A DNA stretch of 64,000 nucleotides from Rhizobium sp. BK650 (GCF_014195325.1 NZ_JACIBK010000010.1:186001-250000), one strand, 5' to 3'. Positions 35,530 through 44,572 are shown, counted from the first letter of the stretch. Numbers and translations are program-made. Notes: generated by a model not told the origin, from the sequence alone.

Positions 35530-36126
35530 TCAAACCGGCGTTTTGGCTAAGCGTGGCACCACCGATGGCGTTGCCCCCTCACGCAGAGTCTCCCGCCACT
35601 CGTACAGCAGGATTCCGGGTTGGTGATCTTGGACTATGAGGTCGCGCTCGACTGCGAGAAAGAACTCTGCGTGAATCAAGTCCGTGAAGCCAGCGAACAG
35701 CATACGCTGTCTGCGAGCGGGCACGCGTCGCTCCCGGACTTCGATGTCGACAATTCCGATTGTCGCATCCCAATGAGCGACGGACAACGGGTTCTTCTCG
35801 GCATCTAACACTCGATCCGAATACGCGAAGACTTGGGGCAGTTCGAAGAACTCATCGATCTCCGCGCGTCCGAACCCCTTGTGGTCAGGCTGCCAATCTT
35901 GCACGGTCAATGGACCCATGTGATGCTCTGAGAAGAGCTGGCCATGTTCGACGCGATCGCGGCACCTATATCCAAAACCGTTTTTGCATAACGCTATGTG
36001 GACGTCGGCGTGGTCAAATTCGAAAGGTCTGTCGCGAATGCGGCTGATGATCTTTTTAAGGTCGCGAAGATAATGCGTGTATAACGTAACGGCCATGTAC
36101 GGACCCATAGTGCTCGCATCCACCAA
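35530..36126 (-). CDS. hypothetical protein
   Basis: A 198-residue frame with GC-rich third codon positions and a protein-like composition (many Asp, Glu, Arg and aromatic residues, no membrane segment). Segments such as DHADVHIALCKNGFGYRCRD and FGRAEIDEFFELPQVFAYSD look structured. I recognise no family. It lies alone between the hydrolase gene and the OmpR-type regulator gene on the same strand. The frames on the opposite strand are less convincing. I consider it a probable gene of unknown function. Confidence 0.55.
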   Translation of the reverse strand: MVDASTMGPYMAVTLYTHYLRDLKKIISRIRDRPFEFDHADVHIALCKNGFGYRCRDRVEHGQLFSEHHMGPLTVQDWQPDHKGFGRAEIDEFFELPQVFAYSDRVLDAEKNPLSVAHWDATIGIVDIEVRERRVPARRQRMLFAGFTDLIHAEFFLAVERDLIVQDHQPGILLYEWRETLREGATPSVVPRLAKTPV

Positions 36127-36322
36127 CCACTCAGCACCGTTGCAAAGGCGCTGAGGGTAGAGAGAAATTATCGGCTACGACGCTCCGCCGGATTTCGGGG
36201 CTTCCGAATTCAAGGGGCAACCAACCAGCTTTCGAATACCTTAGGTGCTAAACGGTTGACCTTGTAGCTATACCGAAGTTTGCGCATTGCACTTTGCTGA
36301 CTTGGGACCACTGTCAGATTTT

Positions 36323-37033
36323 TCACAAACCTTTTGCTTCGGTGGCGACTTCACTGTCGAAGAGATAACCAGAGCCGCGCACCGTCCGTATCAGCCGTGG
36401 TTTGGCGGGATCAATTTCGACTTTCCGGCGGAGCCGCAATACCAAGGCATCAAGGCTGCGATCGGAAATCTCGCCCTCATGAAGCCTGCTTGCCGATAGC
36501 AAGCGCTCGCGCGTCAATATCGTCCGTGGGCTGGCCAAAAAAACCGTCAACAGATTGAATTCCGCGGTCGTCAGTTTGATTTCGCCTGCGATGGCGTGCC
36601 TGAGAAGTCGTTGCCGCACGAAAAGCTCGTAACCGCTGAATCGGTACGAGCGTCGCTCGCGCAGGAGGTTAAAGCCCGCTCTGTCTCTCATTGCCGCCTT
36701 TACCCTGGCAACGAGTTCACGGTTTCCAACAGGTTTGCAAATGTAATCGCTCGCGCCAGCTTCAAGTCCGCGAACTTTATCTTCCTCGATCGAGCCTTCC
36801 GCCCCGACGACCAGAATGGGGGCATGTGTAGCCGTTGTGAGATGGCGTATGACATTCACCATCTCATCAGTATCAATCTCGATCAGCAATGCGTCCACTA
36901 CATCAGTCGAAAGGATACCTAACAGATGTTTGCGGTCGGCGACATGGGTGGCCCGAATGTCGTGCTGTCTCATGAGCTCGGTAAGTTCCAGTCTCGTCGC
37001 TTGGTCGCGGGCGAGTACGAGGACGTGCTTCAT
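36323..37033 (-). CDS. OmpR/PhoB-type response regulator with atypical receiver
   Basis: A 236-residue protein with a receiver-like domain (1-118) and a winged-helix output domain (130-230; TTAEFNLLTVFLASPRTILT and LVLRLRRKVEIDPAKPRLIR). The receiver departs from the rule: the acidic pair is replaced (Leu7-Ala8-Arg9-Asp10) and the phospho-acceptor position is Glu52 (ALLIEIDTDE). The signalling Lys is kept (YICKPVG). It may therefore act without phosphorylation. No kinase gene is adjacent. DNA binding looks intact. Confidence 0.88.
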   Translation of the reverse strand: MKHVLVLARDQATRLELTELMRQHDIRATHVADRKHLLGILSTDVVDALLIEIDTDEMVNVIRHLTTATHAPILVVGAEGSIEEDKVRGLEAGASDYICKPVGNRELVARVKAAMRDRAGFNLLRERRSYRFSGYELFVRQRLLRHAIAGEIKLTTAEFNLLTVFLASPRTILTRERLLSASRLHEGEISDRSLDALVLRLRRKVEIDPAKPRLIRTVRGSGYLFDSEVATEAKGL

Positions 37034-37092
37034 AACGAGCTCTGCTGATGCTGTCGTTCGGAGTTCGGCTTCGAGCGGTAAGTCTGCGAGGA

Positions 37093-37512
37093 TTACGGAT
37101 CTATGTCTGTGACGAGGTTCGTCTCATTTGTGTCTACGACAAACACCGCAAGGAGGCTGGCAGGCTCCGTGGCGCTGGCGTTGGCGCTCACCCCGTGGCG
37201 GTCGCCCGGCAGCTCGGAGAAGTTCTCGCCGGCCTTGTAGACTGTCTCGGGGCCGTCGTTAACCTTGCTCTTGATCGCGCCCGTTAGGACAGTCGCGTAG
37301 ATGAACGCTGATTTGGGGTGGATATGAGCCGAAGACGAACCGCCCGGTCCGTATTCGACGAGCACGCCCTTCATGCTTTTTCCAGGTACATTCGGTAGAG
37401 CCCGATCGAATACGATCGATATTTTGGCGGTCCCACCATGGACATCCGAGGCGGTGGCGGTATGCGTTGACAACGTTGCGGCGGCCAGTATCAAAAGCGC
37501 TCGGGAAAACAT
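37093..37512 (-). CDS. secreted cupin-domain protein
   Basis: A 139-residue protein with an N-terminal signal peptide (MFSRALLILAAATLSTHTA) and a single cupin barrel. The metal-site motif is visible as EYGPGGSSSAHIHPKSAFIY, and the second motif around NFSELPGDRHGVSANAS. The start at ATG 37512 gives the signal peptide; the longer frame to 37614 crosses the neighbouring promoter. It diverges from a MocR-type regulator gene, which probably controls it. The enzymatic role is unknown. Confidence 0.85.
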   Translation of the reverse strand: MFSRALLILAAATLSTHTATASDVHGGTAKISIVFDRALPNVPGKSMKGVLVEYGPGGSSSAHIHPKSAFIYATVLTGAIKSKVNDGPETVYKAGENFSELPGDRHGVSANASATEPASLLAVFVVDTNETNLVTDIDP

Positions 37513-37554
37513 ATCCACTCCTTCAAAGGTCAATTTTGAGGACCATGGTCGAAG

Positions 37555-37602
37555 GTACCGAAACCCGATAGGCCCAATACGGTAGAAAGGCGTTGTACCG
37601 AA
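37555..37602. promoter_or_regulatory. Repeated GTACCGAA motif between cupin and MocR-type genes
   Basis: GTACCGAA occurs at 37555-37562 and again at 37595-37602, 40 bp apart, with an inverted CGGTA at 37580-37584 between them. MocR/PdxR regulators often use direct repeats with an inverted element, so this is a candidate binding site for the adjacent regulator. The second copy overlaps its possible start codon. Confidence 0.5.
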
Positions 37603-39011
37603 TGACGGGTGCATTCCTCCCGCTGGTAAACCGCGAGCACAGAGTCTCGATTACCCAACAGATTTTCATCGGAATGCGCACCGCGATCCTGAGCGGCGTG
37701 CTCGAGAAGGGATCACGGATTTTTTCTTGGAAGGACCTTTCGGCGCAGTTGGGTGTGTCTCGGGGAACCGTCAAGCGGGCTTATGATTTGCTACAGGACC
37801 AAGGACTCATCGTCACCAAGGGGAGAGCTGGAACTCGTGTGTCCATGACGCTTCCAGCAGTACCCTTGGAGAGCTTGCCCCCGGTGCGGGCTTCACAAGG
37901 ACTGTTTTACGATTTCGAGGAAGCTCCCCAGTATTTTCAGCTGGGAATTCCCGCTCAAGATCAATTCCCTGCAAAGGCCTGGCACGGTGCTTGGCGCAGA
38001 GCGATCGCGATTCAGAGTGCGCGACCGCAAGTATATCCCGATCCGCAAGGGCTCCTTTCTCTACGGCGTGAGATTGCGGGATATCTTGCCACTGCCCGTG
38101 GCTATCGTTGCCATCCCAATCAGGTATTCATTACATCGGGTTTCGCTGGCGCGCTCGGCATCGTGCTCGGTGCAATGGGATTTCGCGGGAGCAAGGCATT
38201 CGTCGAAGACCCTGGGTTCCCACGTACTCGGCACGCGCTCAATCAGGCTGGAGTGGAAACGATTTCTGCCCCTGTTGATCGCGAAGGCGTAAATATTCCC
38301 GGTTCGGAGCGTGAGGTACGGTTTGCCGTGCTGACGCCGAGCCAACAAGCGCCACTTGGAATGGCTCTATCGGTTGCCAGGCGCGCTAAGGTCCTCGATT
38401 GGGCCAATGCGGCCAACGCCTGGATCATAGAGGACGACTACGCGGGCGAATTGCAACTGACGGGCAGGGCGGCCCCGGCCCTCGCTTCGGATGACAAGTT
38501 TGGGCGCGTGCTTCACATTGGTAGCTTCAGCAAGACGCTCAACCCCGGCCTCCGACTTGGCTTCCTGGTCGTGCCTCCAACTCTCACTGAGGTGTTCTGT
38601 ACATTTGTGTCTTGCCTTGCGCCCGCGGGCTCGATCGTTGCCCAACAAGCGGTGCAAGACTTCATGGCAGGAGGGCATTTTTATCGACATCTTCGACGTA
38701 TGAAGACATTGTATGCGCGGCGCAAAACCTTGCTTGTCGAGAGTCTCCGCCGCGAACTCCACCCTGGAGTCCGATGCGAGTTCGGAGGTGCGCTGTCGGT
38801 TCGCTTGTTCTTCCCGGGAACAACCGACGATGTCGCGATTGCGGCCGAGGCACAGCGGCTCTCTCTTGGCGTCCTTCCGCTTTCCCCGTGGTATTTTTCG
38901 CACGGTCCGGCAAAGGGGCTTTTGCTCGGAATATCCAATGTCCGCGAGCGCTCAGTTACAACGAAGTGCGAACTGCTATCGCGGCTGATCTCAGCCCAAA
39001 CCCATGGTTAG
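37602..39011 (+). CDS. MocR/PdxR-type GntR regulator with aminotransferase-like domain
   Basis: A 469-residue regulator. The N-terminal winged helix (residues 15-85) reads SWKDLSAQLGVSRGTVKRAY with the wing LIVTKGRAGTRV. The rest is a fold-type-I aminotransferase domain with Asp in AWIIEDDYAGEL and the PLP Lys in HIGSFSKTLNPGLRLGFLV. Such proteins sense PLP or an amino compound bound to PLP. ATG 37602 or TTG 37593 may be the start. It diverges from the secreted cupin gene. Confidence 0.92.
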   Translation: MTGAFLPLVNREHRVSITQQIFIGMRTAILSGVLEKGSRIFSWKDLSAQLGVSRGTVKRAYDLLQDQGLIVTKGRAGTRVSMTLPAVPLESLPPVRASQGLFYDFEEAPQYFQLGIPAQDQFPAKAWHGAWRRAIAIQSARPQVYPDPQGLLSLRREIAGYLATARGYRCHPNQVFITSGFAGALGIVLGAMGFRGSKAFVEDPGFPRTRHALNQAGVETISAPVDREGVNIPGSEREVRFAVLTPSQQAPLGMALSVARRAKVLDWANAANAWIIEDDYAGELQLTGRAAPALASDDKFGRVLHIGSFSKTLNPGLRLGFLVVPPTLTEVFCTFVSCLAPAGSIVAQQAVQDFMAGGHFYRHLRRMKTLYARRKTLLVESLRRELHPGVRCEFGGALSVRLFFPGTTDDVAIAAEAQRLSLGVLPLSPWYFSHGPAKGLLLGISNVRERSVTTKCELLSRLISAQTHG

Positions 39012-39080
39012 ATTGATCCGGCCTTCCGGCAGGTCCAGTCTCGTAATGTTGTATCCAACTCGTGCTTGGACAACGCTGGG

Positions 39081-39120
39081 AGCCGCGGTGTCGATCGAAG
39101 CGTCCTCCGACACCGCGGCT
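39081..39120. terminator. Hairpin between convergent MocR-type and cyclase genes
   Basis: AGCCGCGGTGTCG (39081-39093) and CGACACCGCGGCT (39108-39120) form a perfect 13-bp stem with a 14-base loop in the 134-base gap between two convergent stops. It probably terminates both transcripts. Confidence 0.75.
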
Positions 39121-39145
39121 TCTCCATGCGGGCTAAAGCAGATTG

Positions 39146-40318
39146 CTAGACGTTGAGCGCATGAATCCCGATCATCTCATCGAAGCCTTTGATGATGTGC
39201 ATTCCGAGGCAATCTGTCTGGGCCGCGCATCCAGCTGAAGCAACAAAGTCCGCGGAAATCAAAATCGGCCTCTTGAGTTGTTTTGTCATGGTTTCCAGCC
39301 TTGACGCTAGGTTTACGGCAGGCCCAATCACCGTAAAGTCGAGCCTTCTCTGCGAGCCGATGTTGCCATACATTACCTCTCCCACATGCACACCGGTGCC
39401 GAACTTGATCGGAAACCTCTCTGAAGTACGGCGTGCCAATGCCTCGTATGCAGCGGTCAACGCTGCGATAAGTCTTTGACAGGCGTTTGGTTCGTTGAGG
39501 GGGAAAACGGCCAATAGCCCGTCACCCATAAATTTAAGAATTTCCCCGCCGTGCCTTTCTATCGGATCAGCCATCAGGTCAAAGTATTCATTCAGGATGT
39601 CGATAACCCGATCCCTATGCTGGCTGCCAGAAAGGCTAGTGAAATTCCGTAGATCGCAGACCATGATCGCGGCACTCACCGTGGCACCGCTGCCCCGTGT
39701 CGTCGCACCATCCAGGATCTGCTCACTGGCGTGTGGTCCAACATAGGTTTGAAGCAGTGTCCTTGCCAGCTGGTTTTTGAGCCGGATCTCGGTGACCAAG
39801 GAGAAGAGTGGCAGCGTGCTGCAAATCAAAGCGATGTCAGCCTCATCGAAACCTCTCGGCCTGTCTGTGGCAAACGTTACGAGATGGCGGCGACCCTGCG
39901 TGTGGTCGAGTGGCCACGCAATATAATCGGTCTGGCCCTGATCGCGAAGTTCCTCGTATACGGGATACTTGTGAGGGCCGTGCACCTGGATTTTCTGCCT
40001 GACCTCCTTTCCGGTGGCTAAGACGAATTGGAACGGGCTTAGTCGAAAGACGTCTGATGCCTCGACGTCATATGCAACGTTCTGCACGTCCGCCTGGCTG
40101 TACCCTCGATACCATATGAGGCGCGTGCCCAGCCATTGTGGATGATGGACCCTGAAATGCAGGGTCGCTCGACTAAGCGCAATGCCCGCCTTAGTCAGAC
40201 GTTCGCAGAGCTGTACGAATATTCTCTCGGATGAGGCTTCATCGCGAAGGCCTTGCGAAAGCCATTCGATCACCTCTGCGCGGGGATCAGCTTTTTTCCC
40301 ATTCATCTTCAGCTCCAT
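39146..40318 (-). CDS. class III adenylate/guanylate cyclase
   Basis: A 390-residue protein. Residues 1-190 form a sensory region of the kind found in rhizobial cyclases, without membrane segments. The catalytic domain (210-380) has both metal-binding Asp (IMVCDLRNFTSLSG and LKFMGDGLLAVFP). The purine-selecting residues appear to be Lys in ILKFMGDG and Asp in RRLDFTVIGPAV, the adenylate-cyclase combination, and the transition-state Asn/Arg are in VNLASRLE. I predict cAMP. It is the last gene of a minus-strand group with the azoreductase, 21 bases apart. Confidence 0.9.
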   Translation of the reverse strand: MELKMNGKKADPRAEVIEWLSQGLRDEASSERIFVQLCERLTKAGIALSRATLHFRVHHPQWLGTRLIWYRGYSQADVQNVAYDVEASDVFRLSPFQFVLATGKEVRQKIQVHGPHKYPVYEELRDQGQTDYIAWPLDHTQGRRHLVTFATDRPRGFDEADIALICSTLPLFSLVTEIRLKNQLARTLLQTYVGPHASEQILDGATTRGSGATVSAAIMVCDLRNFTSLSGSQHRDRVIDILNEYFDLMADPIERHGGEILKFMGDGLLAVFPLNEPNACQRLIAALTAAYEALARRTSERFPIKFGTGVHVGEVMYGNIGSQRRLDFTVIGPAVNLASRLETMTKQLKRPILISADFVASAGCAAQTDCLGMHIIKGFDEMIGIHALNV

Positions 40319-40339
40319 GGGGCCTTGTGGGGCCTGAGG

Positions 40340-40963
40340 TCAACGGTAGCGAGACCACAATTCATGTATTGCCTCATGCGTTGTCTCAGGTGCTATTTCT
40401 TGAAGGACATCAAGCCCTTGAGGCAACGCGTAGCGGCCGTTGTTTCCTTCCAGCGACGCAAAGAATTCGATGCTAGTTATGCCCATCGCGGCAAAAATCG
40501 TGCGAAGGTAAGGACGCAAGAAGTCAGGCCCGCTGCCCACTTCAAGGGCCTGGGAAAGGCTGACGAATACAGGTCGATCGGAGAGTAGGCCGACCATCCT
40601 GTTGTCAACGTAACGGAACGTCCTATTGGGTCTCACGACGTGGTCAATCCATGCCTTTAGGGCGGACGGTACTGTTAGGTTATGCATAGGGGTAGCGAGC
40701 ACGATGGCTTCGCTTTCGACGACTTCCTCGATGAGTTCGTCGGATAGCAGCCGTGATCCTATGGGTTCCTCAATCCGCGAATGCGTCCGCGATGAAATCG
40801 AAAACTCACGATCGATGTGCGGTATATTAGAGTCGTTCAGGCATCGAACGATTACCTCTATTTCGCTGGCTGATGCGACCAGCCTATCAATCATTTGGCG
40901 GGAGAGACCAGCACTCGCAGAGGCGTGTCCTCGGGGGCTACAGATCAAATGCAAGATCTTCAT
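40340..40963 (-). CDS. FMN-dependent NAD(P)H azoreductase (AzoR-like)
   Basis: A 207-residue flavodoxin-fold reductase. The FMN phosphate loop is CSPRGHASASAGLSRQM, and the isoalloxazine-binding stretch ATPMHNLTVPSALKAWIDHV followed by RPNRTFRY is the AzoR hallmark. These enzymes reduce azo dyes and quinones by two electrons. The start ATG overlaps the end of a small upstream gene by four bases. Co-transcription with a cyclase is unusual. Confidence 0.9.
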   Translation of the reverse strand: MKILHLICSPRGHASASAGLSRQMIDRLVASASEIEVIVRCLNDSNIPHIDREFSISSRTHSRIEEPIGSRLLSDELIEEVVESEAIVLATPMHNLTVPSALKAWIDHVVRPNRTFRYVDNRMVGLLSDRPVFVSLSQALEVGSGPDFLRPYLRTIFAAMGITSIEFFASLEGNNGRYALPQGLDVLQEIAPETTHEAIHELWSRYR

Positions 40964-41196
40964 GACCTTTCATTTTCGGCGTTTTCTATTTCGGAAGGGC
41001 GATCGGATACAGCTTTCCCGCTGCCGAAGGAAAACCCATCGGGGTATGCCTGCGGCACATAGGTCGGGGTGACAGGTGGCTCAGACCCCTGGCCCTGAGG
41101 GAGCTCAGTTGAAGTCCCCTTCCACAGGGATTTCATAAGGTTGATGAGGCTTCTGAAGCCTCGCTCTCCAAACACGATTTGGTACTCCTGTTGCAA
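40960..41196 (-). CDS. small hypothetical protein upstream of the azoreductase
   Basis: A protein of 71-78 residues: GTG 41175 has AGGAG nine bases upstream and is the likelier start than TTG 41196. It begins with a short amphipathic stretch (FGERGFRSLINLMKSLWKG) and continues in a Pro/Ser/Gly-rich tail. The four-base overlap with the azoreductase gene suggests translational coupling. The function is unknown. Confidence 0.5.
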   Translation of the reverse strand: MQQEYQIVFGERGFRSLINLMKSLWKGTSTELPQGQGSEPPVTPTYVPQAYPDGFSFGSGKAVSDRPSEIENAENERS

Positions 41197-41336
41197 TGAA
41201 CAGGAAAATTACGCGCTTCCCACGATGATATGCACTATACGTCAGTTTGTGCGGCTAACCGTGATATGAGTGTTCTTCGCATTCGGATGCCGCCTGTCGA
41301 TGCGGAGGCAGTCCCCGGTTGTGCTATACGTGGGCT

Positions 41337-41708
41337 TCAATGCCGGCTCTTTGTGGAGATGAAAGCAAGCAAGTCGGTTGAGTTGATAGGCTTTTCCAGA
41401 AAGCCTGCAGCGCCGCCGTTCACTACCGCCGCTTTGGTCCGAGTGTCGGCGAACGAGGTCATGATGCATACTGGAGGGCCTCCTTGCTTGACCAGCGACT
41501 CCAAAAGCTGAAGGCCGCTGGTGCCTGGCATTTTAAGGTCGGCGAGAACGCAATGCACTTTGCTCACATCACCGGACGCCAGGAATTCGTCGGCGGAACA
41601 GTAGGTCATGCTGCGAATACCGATCGCGTCGAAGAAGTCATGGAGTGACTCCAACAGAAAGCGATCATCATCAACTATGGCGACCATCGTGTGGGGCTTG
41701 GGACGCAT
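41337..41708 (-). CDS. single-domain response regulator (CheY/FixJ receiver)
   Basis: A 123-residue receiver domain with no output domain. Acidic pocket VAIVDDDRFLLESLHDFFD, phospho-acceptor Asp in CVLADLKMPGTSG, Lys in AAGFLEKPINS. It lies 66 bases downstream of a FixJ-like gene and is the last gene of the kinase operon that starts at 44572. It could act as a phosphate sink or by protein contact. Confidence 0.9.
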   Translation of the reverse strand: MRPKPHTMVAIVDDDRFLLESLHDFFDAIGIRSMTYCSADEFLASGDVSKVHCVLADLKMPGTSGLQLLESLVKQGGPPVCIMTSFADTRTKAAVVNGGAAGFLEKPINSTDLLAFISTKSRH

Positions 41709-41774
41709 TGAACCTCTGATTGTGTCGCTGGCCCTGCTGGGCCTGATTTCGATTGTTGCCTGGAGGTTTAAGAC

Positions 41775-42470
41775 CTAGCTGATGAGTTCATATTGCCGAA
41801 CAAGGTCGGCCAAAGATTTTGCGTGCATCTTTCGCATCACGCTACCACGATGAAGCTTGACCATGATCTCGCTGATCCCCAGCTCAAATGCGATCTGCTT
41901 GTTCATTAGGCCACTGACCACCAGCCCGAAGATCTGTGTCTCGCGCTGCGTAAGGGTGTTTGCGCGGGATTGGATTTCTATGCGGTGGTACCTTTCCTGC
42001 TGTTGGTCGCGATCCAAGCAAAAGGCAGCTTCGATGGCGTTAAGCAGATCTATGGTGCGGAGCGGCTTCTGAAGAAAGTCTACCGCGCCGGCCTTCATCG
42101 CGGTTACGCTTGTCGCGACATCGCCATGTGCGGTCATGAAGATTACGGGCAGATCGAACCCGTTAGCATGCAGTTTCGCCTGAAACTCGATACCATCGAC
42201 CCCTGGAAGGCGGACATCGAGGAGAACACATCCCGAGTCGGCCTTTGAAGCCCTTTCAAAAAACGAAGCCGCGTCCTCGAACGCTTCTGCCTCTATATCG
42301 AGCGATTGGAAGAGATCTAGGAGCGATAGACGAAACTGTTCGTCGTCCTCGACAATATGGACGACCTGTCGCTGTACCAAAGGGGGCTCGACGGATTTGG
42401 CAGCGTCTGCCATGACAGGTCCTCCAACCGGAATTGATGGCATCGGATCAGGGTGCATTCTACCGCTCAT
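41775..42470 (-). CDS. FixJ-like response regulator (receiver + LuxR-type HTH)
   Basis: A 231-residue regulator with the receiver at 30-150 (HIVEDDEQFRLSLLDLF, Asp in GCVLLDVRLPGVDG, Lys in DFLQKPLR) and a LuxR-type helix-turn-helix at 165-228 (LTQRETQIFGLVVSGLMNKQ; VKLHRGSVMRKMHAKS). The gene starts 29 bases after the PAS-kinase gene, its obvious partner. It is about as similar to the regulator at 32484-33140 as paralogues usually are, so cross-talk is possible. Confidence 0.93.
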   Translation of the reverse strand: MSGRMHPDPMPSIPVGGPVMADAAKSVEPPLVQRQVVHIVEDDEQFRLSLLDLFQSLDIEAEAFEDAASFFERASKADSGCVLLDVRLPGVDGIEFQAKLHANGFDLPVIFMTAHGDVATSVTAMKAGAVDFLQKPLRTIDLLNAIEAAFCLDRDQQQERYHRIEIQSRANTLTQRETQIFGLVVSGLMNKQIAFELGISEIMVKLHRGSVMRKMHAKSLADLVRQYELIS

Positions 42471-42499
42471 TCCTCCTCGGACAAGTAAACTAATGTTTG

Positions 42500-44572
42500 C
42501 TATCTGTTTGCAATCAAACGAGGAATTGTTTCAATTGCAACTTCTCGCGAGGCGTCGACGATCGGCAACGTTACTCGAAAGACCGCGCCACGGGTCCCAT
42601 CGTTTTCAGCCCAGATCGCACCACCGTGATCGCCAATGATCGATCGGCAAATTGCGAGCCCCATTCCCATCCCGTCGGCCTTTCGCGAAAAGAAGCCGTC
42701 GAAGATCTTCTCTAAGTCATTGGCTTGTATGCCTCCTCCGGTGTCCCTGACTATGAGAACTATCTTGTTTGCGGATTGGTCTGTCTCAACAGAGATTTCA
42801 CGGATGCGGGGATTGTTGGCCACTATTGCTTGAATGCCGTTGATCAAAAGGTTGACCACGACCTGCTGGAGCTGGACGCGGTCTCCTTTGATCTGGGGAA
42901 GTCCGCCGGGGAGCCTGGCCGTAACCGCTATGTGATGCGTCTGGGTCTCCGATCGCACAAATAGGGCCGCCTCCCGTACGATGTCATTGATATCGACGAC
43001 ATCGCGAACAGGATCGGATTTTACCGCCATGTCCTTTATTCGTCGGATGACTTCATTCGCTCGATGGGCGTTCTCCATGATCCGCGCCATAATCGACTTA
43101 ACCTTGGGAAGATTTGGTTCCTCTCGGGCGAGCCACCGAATTCCCGTGTCAACGTCAGTGACGATGACTGAAAGCGGCTGACGTACTTCGTGCGCAATCG
43201 ACGTCACCAATTCACCGAGAGCGGAAATGCGAGCAGCATGGGCGAAATCGGCTTCGATCTTCCTGAGTTGCTGCTCAATACGACGCTGTTCTGTGACGTC
43301 GATCATCATGATCAATGTTTTGTCCAGCTTCTCCGGATATTGAGGGAACGTAACGTAAAATAGAACGTCGAGTAGCTCGCCATCGAACGTACGGATTTTC
43401 ATTTCCTCGCTGTAGTTCCGTCCGCCTCCGAAGTGAGCAATGACTACACGAGAAGCGGCATCCGGTGTGCCGGCGAAGAGATATGATACGTCTTGCAGAA
43501 AGTCTTCTCTTCTGGTCCCTCGGAAGAGACGCATCGCGCTCTCGTTGATCTCCGTAACGACGACTGCCTCGCTGGCAAAACGCACTAAGTCGGGTTGCTC
43601 CGAAAGGTAAGCCTCGATGTTGTCTATGCCGGACGCCTTGAGATTTTCGATAACACCACTCATGACGCGAGCATCCACCTGCCAGACGGGAAGGGGTATG
43701 TTGTCGATCAGATTTCGGTAGCGCTGCTCAATTGCTGCGATTTCCCAATGGGTCTCGAGATCGCTCCACGATCCAGTCACGCTGACCGAAATGAGTGAGG
43801 GATGCTCGGGGCTCGCACGCCATACGCTAAGCGTATCGGCTCCGACGATCCGTCTAATAATTGGAATATCGCTCTCTGCCTTCAGCAGCATGGCGAGTGT
43901 CATATCCAACAGGGCATCCCTGTGGTTCTTCGGCCAGCAGCGGTATGCGCTTTTGCCAATGACTGCAGCTGGAGAGCCCTCATTTGCAAACAGTTTGGCG
44001 GCGGTGAGGTTTAAGTCTTTGATTTTGAGATAGTCAGCCAAGAAGCGGGGGTCCGAAGCGGATAGATGGTTTGCTCCGCCTTCGCCGCTACTGGCCATTT
44101 TCCGGAGTGCCGCGGTTGCGCTGGATATATCAATACTCCAGACTGCCACCCAGTCCCTCTGGATGCCGACCGAATCCCCTTCGACTATGCGCGGATCTGC
44201 TTGCCGACCAAGTTCGATAAAGAAATCCGCGTTGTTTGCTTCGGCTCGATGACGTCTCACTCGGATTTCGACAAGCAACGGTATCCCATCCGCCGTGCGT
44301 CGTTGGACGATACCCTGCCAAGAGCGTTTCGAGTCTACGTGGTCCGGCCTGAGTCCATCAATTGACTCCCCGAACAGTTCAGCCGCTGTCTTTCCGATTG
44401 CTTCCGAATTTACGACACCGTAAAGCAGATGGGACGCCTCGTTCCAATGAACGATGCGTCCTTCCGCGTCATAGATAACAATGCTTTCGCTCGACGCGTC
44501 GGCGATCTCTACGACCAAGCTGTCCATGGCGCGCTTCGCTGAATCGATCTTTTTGTTAGCTCTTTCGGCCAT
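42500..44572 (-). CDS. PAS-domain sensor histidine kinase, soluble
   Basis: A 690-residue kinase without clear membrane segments. A PAS domain lies at about 25-140 (ESIVIYDAEGRIVHWNEASH), further PAS-like parts at 170-290 and 285-420, then the phospho-acceptor His near 460 (SIAHEVRQPLSVIVTDVDTG) and the ATPase domain (NLLINGIQAI, VRDTGGGI, GMGMGLAICRSI). The domain order resembles FixL-like rhizobial kinases; I cannot show a haem-binding PAS. It is the first gene of the kinase/FixJ-like/CheY-like operon. Confidence 0.93.
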   Translation of the reverse strand: MAERANKKIDSAKRAMDSLVVEIADASSESIVIYDAEGRIVHWNEASHLLYGVVNSEAIGKTAAELFGESIDGLRPDHVDSKRSWQGIVQRRTADGIPLLVEIRVRRHRAEANNADFFIELGRQADPRIVEGDSVGIQRDWVAVWSIDISSATAALRKMASSGEGGANHLSASDPRFLADYLKIKDLNLTAAKLFANEGSPAAVIGKSAYRCWPKNHRDALLDMTLAMLLKAESDIPIIRRIVGADTLSVWRASPEHPSLISVSVTGSWSDLETHWEIAAIEQRYRNLIDNIPLPVWQVDARVMSGVIENLKASGIDNIEAYLSEQPDLVRFASEAVVVTEINESAMRLFRGTRREDFLQDVSYLFAGTPDAASRVVIAHFGGGRNYSEEMKIRTFDGELLDVLFYVTFPQYPEKLDKTLIMMIDVTEQRRIEQQLRKIEADFAHAARISALGELVTSIAHEVRQPLSVIVTDVDTGIRWLAREEPNLPKVKSIMARIMENAHRANEVIRRIKDMAVKSDPVRDVVDINDIVREAALFVRSETQTHHIAVTARLPGGLPQIKGDRVQLQQVVVNLLINGIQAIVANNPRIREISVETDQSANKIVLIVRDTGGGIQANDLEKIFDGFFSRKADGMGMGLAICRSIIGDHGGAIWAENDGTRGAVFRVTLPIVDASREVAIETIPRLIANR

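Noticed and set aside
40960-41196. Reading the small upstream frame as the start of the azoreductase
   Set aside because: The frames differ and the azoreductase begins with its own MKILHLICSPRG start.
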